64,000 nt of DNA from CAWKPF01 sp963851415 (GTDB lineage: Bacteria > Acidobacteriota > Thermoanaerobaculia > Multivoradales > Multivoraceae): contig CAWKPF010000002.1 of NCBI GenBank assembly GCA_963851415.1, positions 3,906,001-3,970,000 on the forward strand, read 5' to 3'. The notes under the pieces are model-generated. The model saw only the letters and a list, made by a program, of their open reading frames with translations. It did no database searches and had not been told where the DNA came from. A program made the position numbers and the translations under genes. This document shows positions 1-6,938 of this stretch, piece after piece (position 1 is the stretch's first letter; the number at the start of each line of letters is the position of its first letter).

Positions 1-111
1 AAGCGGTCCCAGGGCGGCGGTCAGGCCTGTCGCGGCCGCGACCGCGATGGCGGTTCTTCGATCGAGAGTGGTTTTCTCCGAGGGGTTTCGGTTCGGCGTG
101 TCTTCGCTCAT
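1..111 (-). CDS. N-terminus of an exported protein with twin-arginine-like signal (partial)
   Basis: Only the first 37 codons lie in the window; the gene continues past the left edge. It starts at ATG 111-109 on the minus strand. A polar N-terminus with an Asp-Arg-Arg-Thr-Ala run is followed by a small-residue hydrophobic stretch rich in Ala, Val and Gly. This is the layout of a Tat signal peptide, although the hydrophobic residues after the RR pair are weak. It lies 48 bp downstream of the response-regulator stop in the same direction, so it may be the third gene of that operon. The mature protein is not visible and no function can be given. Confidence 0.55.
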   Translation of the reverse strand, partial: MSEDTPNRNPSEKTTLDRRTAIAVAAATGLTAALGPL

Positions 112-159
112 CTTCCAGGCCTCCCTTCCTACTCGGGCGCTGCGATCGCATACATCACG

Positions 160-849
160 TCAGCCGACAAATCGATAGCCCATGCCGTGAACGGTGAGCA
201 AGTACTGCGGCTTGGACGGTATCGGCTCGATCTTCTGGCGGAGCGAGGACACGTGGACATCGACCGTCCGCGTGTAGGGGGTGGAGTTGTAACCCCACAC
301 CTTGTCGAGCAACTCGTCCCGTGACAGCACCTTGTTGCGGTGTTCGATGAAGTGGCGGAGCAGCTTGAACTCGAGTGCCGAGACACCGATGGGCTCGTTG
401 TTCCTGGTCACCTCGGCGGACTCGAAGTCGATCGTGACATCGCCGAAGCCATAGCGCTGGAGCTCGCTCGCCGGCTCGCGCCGGCTTCGTCGCAAGAGCG
501 CCTCGATCCGAGCCAGCAGCTCGAGGACTTCGAAGGGTTTGGTGAGGTAGTCGTCGGCGCCCAGCTTCAGGCCGACGACTCGGTCGGTGACCTGGGAACG
601 GGCGGTCAGCATCAAGATCGGCATCTCGCTGCCACGCTGACGTAGCTCCTTGCACACCTCGAAACCGTCCTTCTTGGGCAATGCGAGATCGAGCACCATC
701 AGATCGAAGTCGTTCTCAGCGGTGACCTCGAGCGCGGCCTCGCCATCGCCAGCCGTGGTCACTTCGTAGCCCTCGGACTCGAGCCGGTCGCTCAGGGTGA
801 GCACCAGACTCGGCTCGTCCTCGACCAGGAGTATTCGTGCCTTGCTCAA
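160..849 (-). CDS. OmpR/PhoB-family response regulator
   Basis: 229 aa. The N-terminal receiver domain (about 1-118) has the acidic pair Asp11/Glu12, phospho-acceptor Asp54 in VLDLALP, Thr82, Tyr101 and Lys104 in the LTKPF motif. The C-terminal part (about 130-229) is a winged-helix DNA-binding domain with the typical SALEFKLLRHF and GYRF segments. It should be phosphorylated by the sensor kinase encoded just upstream (70-bp gap, same strand). The start is TTG at 849-847, which gives the canonical MSKARILLVEDE beginning; no better ATG exists. The neighbouring Spy/CpxP-like gene suggests an envelope-stress system of the CpxR type. That is inference from context. Confidence 0.95.
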   Translation of the reverse strand: MSKARILLVEDEPSLVLTLSDRLESEGYEVTTAGDGEAALEVTAENDFDLMVLDLALPKKDGFEVCKELRQRGSEMPILMLTARSQVTDRVVGLKLGADDYLTKPFEVLELLARIEALLRRSRREPASELQRYGFGDVTIDFESAEVTRNNEPIGVSALEFKLLRHFIEHRNKVLSRDELLDKVWGYNSTPYTRTVDVHVSSLRQKIEPIPSKPQYLLTVHGMGYRFVG

Positions 850-919
850 CCTCGAGCCATCGCTCTCTCCGGATCCGCTGTATCGAACATAGCCGTCGCA
901 CCGTCCTCGAGTGTCGTAT

Positions 920-2749
920 TCAAGCTGCGCGCGGCAGGGTGACGCGGAAGATGGTCAAGCCGGGGTGGGAGTCGACGTCGACACGGCCCCCGTGGAGGTG
1001 AACGAGATGCCGGACCAGGGCCAGCCCCACTCCGCTTCCTGGAACGGTGCCTTCACTCGCGAGTCGGCCGCGAAAGAAGGGGTCGAACACGTGAGGCAGC
1101 TCTTCGGAGGGGATTCCGGGCCCATGATCCTCGACCTCGATGACGATAGAGTCCCCGAGATCGTGTGCGCGCAGCGAAACACGGGAGGCCATTTCGCCCT
1201 TGCCCAGTGAACCGTACTTGATGGCGTTGGTGACCAGGTTGTCGAGTACCCTGGCCAGCGCCGAGGTATCGGCTTCTACCGTGCCGAGCTCGGAATCCAC
1301 CTCGATGTCGATCGCCGTGCCGTACTCGCTGCGCAGCCAGTCGCTCTCTTCCACGGCTGCCGCGAGCATCGGCTCGAGCGCGACCGGGCGACGATCGAGG
1401 GTGTTGTTTCGATCCGATTGCATTCCCGACAGCTCCAGCGCCTGGGCAACCAGTCCGCCGAGCCTCTTGCCTTCGCGCAACACGAGTGCCCCGTAGCGTT
1501 GCACCTTCTCGGAGTCTGTGACGACGCCGTCGGCCAGGTTCTGCCCAGCTGCACGGAGCGCTGCCAGCGGAGTGTTGAGCTCGTGAGTGATCCCAGCCAC
1601 GAACTCCAGCTGTTGATGGGCCAGTCGCTGAGCGCGGCGGGTACTGAGAATCAGCACCCCCATACTGGCACCGAGAAGTGCGAGGACCCCGAGCCCCACC
1701 GCCAGATTGTTGCGGCGCGTGCGCTCCACCGCGGTGGTGAGCGAGCCTTCCCGGTGTCGCACCTGGAGAATCCACTTGCCCTCGGTGTACGCGTACTCGA
1801 GGCGGGGCTCCGGCTCTCTGGGGCTCGGATCTCGAGGTCCCGAGACTCGAGTGCCGGGCCGACGCGCCGGGTCACCGAGCTCTGGCGGTCCGGGTCGCCG
1901 GCGCGCGAACACCAGATCAGGGTAGGGGCGGAAGGTGAAGAAGTCGACGCTGGCGTCGGTCTCCACCAGGGGTTCGGTCAGGGTGTCGGGGGAGGCGAAG
2001 AGGACCTTGCCGTCCTCCTGGCGTACGACGGCGACTTCGAAGGCGTCTCCCGTACCGACGCCGAAGTGAAGGGCTACGAGGTCGGGGAGGAGCTTCTGCT
2101 CCAGGTATTCTTCGTCGAGAATCAGCGCCGTCCAGTAGGGAGCCTGCTCCGGCGGGTCGAATCTTCGGCGAAAGCTCAGTCCACGCCCCTGCTCGTCCAC
2201 TGGGAGCAGAAGAGCCGGGAGCCGTGCATCGAGAGTCGGCACCGGTGCAGGTAGGTCCCGGAGCTGAGCGCCGAGGTCCTGCACCGACGCTTCCTCTCGG
2301 GGATCGAGGCTGTGCTCGAACGTGTCGAGGTAGGGATCGAAACGCCGCGCCCGGGAGCTCCCGCCGGCGCGCGCATCCGGTTGCAGTACGAACACCTCGG
2401 CGAGAAGCTCGGGATAGCGGGAGGTGGAGTCCCAGCGTTCGAGGGCCCGGGCCAGATGCCGCTCCATCGTGTGGTTGGCGGGGTCGAGATCCTCACGCAC
2501 CCGGCGTCCGCGGGTGTCGAACTGGAACAGGAGCGCTGCGCGGGCCAGCTCGCGGTCGATCTCGTCGACGAAGCGAGTGGTCGCTGTGGCGAGTGAACGC
2601 TCGAGCCGTTCACGCTCGGCTCGACTCACCTCGCCGATCCAACGCCACTGCAGCGTTGCCAGCAGGGCGAGTAGGACCGTCAGGCTCACCAGGACCGCGA
2701 GAGTGCCGAGGTTGCCTGGGACGCGGATCGAGCTCCTGCGGGGTGACAT
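920..2749 (-). CDS. Membrane sensor histidine kinase
   Basis: 609 aa. One N-terminal membrane segment (about 14-36) and a second (about 350-371) bracket a large extracytoplasmic sensor region of roughly 310 residues, which has no family I recognise. Then comes a HisKA domain with the H-box ITHELNTP (His389) and a HATPase_c domain with an N-box (DNLVTNAIKYG), G1 (DHGPGIP) and G2 (GSGVGLALVRHL). All catalytic boxes look intact. It is the first gene of a leftward unit with the response regulator. The sensor loop is longer than in CpxA, and part of it (Arg/Pro/Glu-rich) looks disordered. Confidence 0.95.
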   Translation of the reverse strand: MSPRRSSIRVPGNLGTLAVLVSLTVLLALLATLQWRWIGEVSRAERERLERSLATATTRFVDEIDRELARAALLFQFDTRGRRVREDLDPANHTMERHLARALERWDSTSRYPELLAEVFVLQPDARAGGSSRARRFDPYLDTFEHSLDPREEASVQDLGAQLRDLPAPVPTLDARLPALLLPVDEQGRGLSFRRRFDPPEQAPYWTALILDEEYLEQKLLPDLVALHFGVGTGDAFEVAVVRQEDGKVLFASPDTLTEPLVETDASVDFFTFRPYPDLVFARRRPGPPELGDPARRPGTRVSGPRDPSPREPEPRLEYAYTEGKWILQVRHREGSLTTAVERTRRNNLAVGLGVLALLGASMGVLILSTRRAQRLAHQQLEFVAGITHELNTPLAALRAAGQNLADGVVTDSEKVQRYGALVLREGKRLGGLVAQALELSGMQSDRNNTLDRRPVALEPMLAAAVEESDWLRSEYGTAIDIEVDSELGTVEADTSALARVLDNLVTNAIKYGSLGKGEMASRVSLRAHDLGDSIVIEVEDHGPGIPSEELPHVFDPFFRGRLASEGTVPGSGVGLALVRHLVHLHGGRVDVDSHPGLTIFRVTLPRAA

Positions 2750-2799
2750 GCCGCGCAGTGTACACCTGGGGTCCTGCTCGAAGAACGGACTGTGAGTGC

Positions 2800-2837
2800 T
2801 TTTACAGGGGCTTCAGCTGGGCTTTACAGTGCTTACA
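2800..2837. promoter_or_regulatory. Candidate response-regulator operator (TTTACAG repeats)
   Basis: The 334-bp region 2750-3083 separates the divergent kinase and Spy-like genes. It holds two exact TTTACAG copies (2801-2807 and 2823-2829) 22 bp apart, which is two helical turns, with weaker related words between and after them (CTTCAG 2811, CTTACA 2832). On the minus strand these read GTAAA-type words, similar to the tandem half-sites used by OmpR-family regulators such as CpxR and PhoB. Assigning the site to the adjacent regulator is inference. Confidence 0.5.
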
Positions 2838-3083
2838 AAGACGTTGCCAGGCGTTGACGACCCGGCAGGTCGTGGAGCCGTATCTTGTGGTGGATGTCGA
2901 GAGCCTCAGAGTCGGTGGCCATGGCACGAGGAACTGAGAGACACCCAGGAGAAGACCGGGACGGGTCCCCTGCGCAGAGCAGGAAGTCAGTGGGTCGAGG
3001 GTTGCAGTGATTGAGGGCCTTCGACATCCATCAGAGAAACACGACCCCTCAACGAGACAGACACGAGAAGAGAGAGACGAGAA

Positions 3084-3623
3084 ATGAGAAACAAATCCGA
3101 TCGAAGAAGTCCCCTTCGCCCGTTCGCAGCGGCGATCCCGATGCTCCTCCTGGTGGTGACCGCCGCATGGGCCCAGCCGGGTACTCGCGGTCCTCGGCCC
3201 GAGGGCGAGCGTGGCCAGCGCGATCGCGGTGGCGATCGAATGGCTCGAATCGTCGAGTTCCTCGACCTCACTGCTGAGCAGCAGGGGCTTTGGAAGGCGG
3301 CGCACGAGGAGCACCGTGCCTCGATCGAGCCGCTCTTCGAGCAGATGAAAGTCAATCAGGAGGCGCTTCAGTCCGCGCTCGACACGGATCAGCCGGATGC
3401 CCTCGAGGTCGGTGAGATGGTGATTGCGGGGAAAGGACTGCGCGAGCAGATCGAGATGTCGAAGGAAGCCCTCGACAGCGCGCTCCAAAGTATCCTCGAT
3501 GCCGAGCAGCTCACCAAGTGGGAGGCGTTCCAGGAAGCACGCGGCGGCCGAGATCGTGGCCCCCGTGGCCATGAAGGACGCGCAGGCCGCACGAGGTTCA
3601 CACCCGGCGGCTTCGAGAACTAG
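3084..3623 (+). CDS. Spy/CpxP-like periplasmic protein (LTXXQ family)
   Basis: 179 aa with a signal peptide (about 1-31, ending AWA-Q). The mature chain is almost all charged helix, with two LTxxQ-like elements: LDLTAEQQ..W near residue 60 and ILDAEQLTKW near 139. Spy and CpxP are periplasmic chaperone-like proteins induced by envelope stress. Here the gene sits divergently from a two-component system, as cpxP does next to cpxRA. The C-terminal 30 residues are Arg/Gly-rich. ATG 3084 follows a purine-rich stretch (GAGAGACGAGAA). The TAG stop is the first part of a dispersed 137-bp repeat. Confidence 0.85.
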   Translation: MRNKSDRRSPLRPFAAAIPMLLLVVTAAWAQPGTRGPRPEGERGQRDRGGDRMARIVEFLDLTAEQQGLWKAAHEEHRASIEPLFEQMKVNQEALQSALDTDQPDALEVGEMVIAGKGLREQIEMSKEALDSALQSILDAEQLTKWEAFQEARGGRDRGPRGHEGRAGRTRFTPGGFEN

Positions 3624-3756
3624 CGGGATCCCGTGCTCAGGTAGCACGGTCCCAGCTAGCGCGTTTCCCGCCAAGCGCCGCAAGCGGCGCTGCTCGGAAG
3701 TCTTGGCCTCGCAAAACTTGATTTCTTTGGTACAACTTCCCGAGGCCAAGACTTCT
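3620..3756 (+). repeat. 137-bp multi-hairpin dispersed repeat, copy 1
   Basis: This is an almost perfect copy, in opposite orientation, of 54197-54334: one substitution and one single-base indel over 137 bp. It begins with CTAG, whose TAG is the stop codon of the upstream Spy-like gene. Three stems follow in order: CTAGC-GGGA..CCGTGCT / AGCACGG-TCCC..GCTAG (3620-3660), AGCGCCGC/GCGGCGCT (around 3673-3691), and a perfect 15-bp stem 3697-3711 with 3741-3755 around a 29-nt loop. No coding potential is convincing. It could be a structured 3'-UTR RNA or a REP/MITE-like mobile repeat. Confidence 0.9.
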
Positions 3757-3814
3757 GGCGCAGGCTCGGGTATCGCCGAATTCGGTATGAACCGGCCTGA
3801 TTCGGTGAGAGGCT

Positions 3815-3843
3815 GGCCGCTCCCGTTGGGAGCGGCCTTTGTT
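3815..3843 (+). terminator. Rho-independent terminator
   Basis: A perfect 10-bp stem GGCCGCTCCC (3815-3824) with GGGAGCGGCC (3828-3837) closes a 3-nt GTT loop and is followed by TTTGTT. It would end transcription of the Spy-like gene and its 137-bp tail. The hairpin is flanked by an 11-bp direct repeat, GGTGAGAGGCT, at 3804-3814 and 3844-3854. Confidence 0.85.
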
Positions 3844-3911
3844 GGTGAGAGGCTTCTGATTCGTGAGGGAAAAGAGTTCTCGGCGTGCTCCGTGCTTGGT
3901 AGTCTTCGCCC

Positions 3912-4979
3912 GTGATTCAACCCACCGATGCCCGCTACGTCGTCCTCGCCCACGGTAAGCTCGACGTTCACGACGCGAAGACTGCTGTTTGCCTGATTCG
4001 CTACCGCCCAGAGGCGGTGGTCGCGGTGATCGATCGCGAGCGCGCCGGCAGTCGTGTCGGCGATGTGCTCGGCTTTGGAGGCGATATCCCGGTCGTTGCA
4101 GAGCTCTCCGAAGCACTCGGCGACGAGCCCGATCGTCTGTTGATCGGAACGGCACCTCCGGGTGGAGTCTTGCCGGTCGAGTGGCGAGCCGAGCTCATCG
4201 AGGCGCTCGACTCCGGCCTCGATCTGGTCAGTGGACTCCACTGGCAGCTGAACGACGATCCGGAGCTGGTGGCGCGCGCTCGCGAAGCGCAGCGGCAGTT
4301 GATCGATCTACGAGCGGTGCCCGGTGATCTGACCACCCCACAGGGGCTGCGCGATCAGGTGAGGGGCCGGGTGATCTTGACGGTGGGCTCGGACTGCAAC
4401 GTGGGCAAGATGACGGCCAGCTGGGAGCTCAGCCGGCAGGCCGAGGCACGAGGCGTTCCGGCCCGCTTCGTGGCGACCGGCCAGACCGGTGTCCTGCTGG
4501 CCTCCGCCGGGATGGCGATCGATCGGGTGATCTCGGATTTCGTTTCCGGCGCGGCAGAGCGGCTCGTCTCCGAGTCCGACTCGAGCACCTCGGAGCCTTC
4601 CTTGATCCTGGTCGAGGGACAGGGGAGTCTGATTCACCCCTTCTACTCGGCCGTCACGCTGGGTCTCCTTCACGGCTCCAAGCCGGACGCGATGATTCTC
4701 TGTCACGTATGCGGTCGAGAGACGGTGCGCCACTGTCCGGAGGTCGCCATTCCGCCACTGCCGCGTTTGATCGAGATCTACCAGGAAGCGATGGGGTGGA
4801 TCCGTCCAGCCGAAGTGATCGGTGTCTCGCTGGCGACGTTTCGGCTCGATGACACAGCCGCGCGCCAGGCGCTTGCCGACGCCGAACGGGAAACCGGTCT
4901 CCCCGCAGAGGACCCGGTACGATTCCCGACCGGCGCCTTGCTGGAAGCGTGTGGGAAGCCGACGGGGGTGTCCACTTGA
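3912..4979 (+). CDS. DUF1611 family protein (DgcN-like P-loop protein)
   Basis: 355 aa, full length for DUF1611. The N-terminal half is a Rossmann-like domain. The C-terminal half has a P-loop-like GSDCNVGKMT (about 159-168) and a late LVEGQGSLIHP motif (about 236-246). Members characterised as DgcN act on D-glutamate (N-acetyltransferase), usually beside a DgcA racemase. No racemase gene is present here, so the substrate is open. The start is GTG 3912. Its TGA stop overlaps the likely TTG start of the DUF924 gene, which suggests co-translation. Confidence 0.8.
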   Translation: MIQPTDARYVVLAHGKLDVHDAKTAVCLIRYRPEAVVAVIDRERAGSRVGDVLGFGGDIPVVAELSEALGDEPDRLLIGTAPPGGVLPVEWRAELIEALDSGLDLVSGLHWQLNDDPELVARAREAQRQLIDLRAVPGDLTTPQGLRDQVRGRVILTVGSDCNVGKMTASWELSRQAEARGVPARFVATGQTGVLLASAGMAIDRVISDFVSGAAERLVSESDSSTSEPSLILVEGQGSLIHPFYSAVTLGLLHGSKPDAMILCHVCGRETVRHCPEVAIPPLPRLIEIYQEAMGWIRPAEVIGVSLATFRLDDTAARQALADAERETGLPAEDPVRFPTGALLEACGKPTGVST

Positions 4980-5614
4980 CCAGCGAAGAGCTTCGCGGAG
5001 AAGAGGACGATCTCGAGCCGCAGGCGGCCGATCTGCTCCGGTTCTGGTTTGGCGAGGCAGAGGACGATCTGGCCGTCAACCGGGAGAAGTCGGACCTCTG
5101 GTGGGGGCACGCCGAGGAGACCGACCAGGAGATCCGTACCCGCTTTTCGCAGCTGCACGAGAAGGCGGCTGCGGGAGATCTCGACGGCTGGACCCAGAGT
5201 GCTCGCGGCACGCTGGCCCTGATCCTCGCACTCGATCAGCTGCCCCGGAATCTGTTTCGCGGTAGCGGACGGAGCTTTGACACGGACCCTCGTGCGCTGG
5301 AGCTCACACTGGCCGGGATCGAGGCGGGCGTGGACCGGGAGCTACGCCCGATCGAACGCCTCTTCTTCTACCTGCCGTTGGAGCACAGCGAGTCTCTCGA
5401 GATGCAGCGGCGCTCGATGAGCGCGTTTCGGCAGCTGGCCGCGGAGGTTCCCGGGTCGATGAGGGAGACCTTCGAGGGTTTCGTGGATTTCGCGCGCCGC
5501 CATCACGAGATCGTCGAGCGCTTCGGTCGCTTCCCCCATCGCAACTCCCTGCTCGGTCGTGAGTCGACCGAGGAAGAAGTCGCGTTCCTCGAGCAGCCGG
5601 GCTCGTCCTTCTGA
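4976..5614 (+). CDS. DUF924 family protein
   Basis: 212 aa from TTG 4976, or 221 aa from GTG 4949. TTG 4976 is preferred because it forms a TTGA overlap with the preceding stop. DUF924 hallmarks are present: the opening VLxFWFG-type segment (LLRFWFGEAEDD), LILALDQLPRNLFRG (about 80-94), an RLFFYLPLEHSES block, and the closing RFGRFPHRNSLLGRESTEEEVAFL. The family is soluble and all-helical, of unknown biochemical role, widespread in Proteobacteria and fungi. It forms a two-gene unit with DUF1611. Confidence 0.85.
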   Translation: MTSEELRGEEDDLEPQAADLLRFWFGEAEDDLAVNREKSDLWWGHAEETDQEIRTRFSQLHEKAAAGDLDGWTQSARGTLALILALDQLPRNLFRGSGRSFDTDPRALELTLAGIEAGVDRELRPIERLFFYLPLEHSESLEMQRRSMSAFRQLAAEVPGSMRETFEGFVDFARRHHEIVERFGRFPHRNSLLGRESTEEEVAFLEQPGSSF

Positions 5615-5653
5615 GAAGGCGGGCTCGTCCTCCAGAAAGGAGTTCAGGAATCG

Positions 5654-6922
5654 ATGGGCGTACCCCAGCCCAGTCGGCTCCCGCTCTTCTACTTCGGCGT
5701 CGCTCATCTGTCGCTGGCCGCTGCCGGTCTGACTCTGGCGCTCGAGCCGACGTTGCTCTCGGGCTTCTTCTACCAGTCGCCGATGATGGCCTCGGTCCAC
5801 CTGGTGACGCTGGGCTGGATCAGCGGCTCCATTCTCGGCGCTCTCTATATGGTGGCTCCAATGGCTCTGGGCGGTCGGCTCGTGGAGAGCTGGTTGGACA
5901 AGGTGTCGTGGTTCCTCTTTCTGCTCGGCTTCACCGGGATGGCCTCTCACTTCTGGCTCGACTCCTGGAACGGCATGCTGTGGAGTACGTGGCTGGTGGT
6001 CGGGAGCGTCCTCTTCGTCGGCGTGCGAACGCATCGCGCGCTGCGTCGGGCACGGGTCGACTTCGGAGTCAGACTGCATGTGAACCTGGCCTTTCTGAAC
6101 GTCGCGATGGCGGCCGGTCTGGGCATGCTGTTGGCCTACAACAAGATGGCCGAGCCACTGTTGACCATTCGTTCCCTCGATGGGGTGTACGCTCATTTTC
6201 ATCTCGCAGCGCTCGGCTGGGCGACGATGATGGTGATGGGGGTCGGCTACCGGCTGGTCCCCATGCTGCTCCCCTCTGCCATGCCCGGTGGGCTCGCTTC
6301 GGTGACCAGTGCGCTCTCGGTCGAGATCGGCGTGCTTGGGCTGGCTGCGAGCTTTCTGTGGCGCCCGGCTCTACGTGGGCCCTTCGCGCTGTGCGCCGCC
6401 CTCGGCGTGGTCGTCTTCCTGGCACGAATCGTTCGGCTGCTCGCTCAACGCAGGCCGCCGGCTCGCGGCCTTCCCCGACCGGACTTCGGTCTGATGCACG
6501 TGGCACAGGCGATGCTGTATCTGGTGCTGGCCATGATCCTCGGTCTGGTGCTCGTGTTCGAGGTTCCTGGAGACGAGGTGCGGATTCGTCTGATTCCGGT
6601 GTACGCCGTGCTCACTCTGTTGGGCTTTCTGGCACAGATGATTCTGGGGGTGACTGCGCGTCTGTTGCCGCTCCATGCGTGGTTTCGTTCCTTTGCCGCT
6701 CGCGGCGGCACCCAGCCTCCGGCGCCGCCGTACTCAGTCACCAGGCAGGGGCTGCTGGCCGTGGTGCTGATCCTCTGGACGACGGCGACGCCACTGCTTG
6801 CCGCCGGGCTGTACCTGGAGTCGGCGCCTGTCGTGGCGGCAGCCGGCGGAACGATCGTGACCGCGGCTCTCGTCGCCGCGGTTCATTGGTGGTCGGTGTT
6901 TCGTCGAGCGAGCGAGGCCTGA
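5654..6922 (+). CDS. NnrS/haem-copper-oxidase-subunit-I-like membrane protein
   Basis: 422 aa with about 12 predicted membrane helices. Conserved histidines lie inside helices, in SVHLVTLGW (about 49-57) and YAHFHLAALGW (about 178-188). A third, HAW, follows an ARLLPLHAW segment. This pattern is shared by NnrS-type and cbb3 subunit-I-like proteins that bind haem. No other oxidase subunits lie nearby, so a role in respiration or NO handling is inference. The ATG is preceded by AGAAAGGAG, a good ribosome site. It converges on the cytochrome/copper oxidase gene with 16 bp between stops, which contain a 12-bp palindrome CCTGAGCTCAGG. Confidence 0.7.
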   Translation: MGVPQPSRLPLFYFGVAHLSLAAAGLTLALEPTLLSGFFYQSPMMASVHLVTLGWISGSILGALYMVAPMALGGRLVESWLDKVSWFLFLLGFTGMASHFWLDSWNGMLWSTWLVVGSVLFVGVRTHRALRRARVDFGVRLHVNLAFLNVAMAAGLGMLLAYNKMAEPLLTIRSLDGVYAHFHLAALGWATMMVMGVGYRLVPMLLPSAMPGGLASVTSALSVEIGVLGLAASFLWRPALRGPFALCAALGVVVFLARIVRLLAQRRPPARGLPRPDFGLMHVAQAMLYLVLAMILGLVLVFEVPGDEVRIRLIPVYAVLTLLGFLAQMILGVTARLLPLHAWFRSFAARGGTQPPAPPYSVTRQGLLAVVLILWTTATPLLAAGLYLESAPVVAAAGGTIVTAALVAAVHWWSVFRRASEA

Positions 6923-6938
6923 CCTCAGAGTCCTGAGC

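Noticed and set aside
2854..2886. TTGACG and TATCTT as a promoter for the Spy-like gene
   Set aside because: The spacing is 21 bp, too long for a standard sigma-70 promoter.
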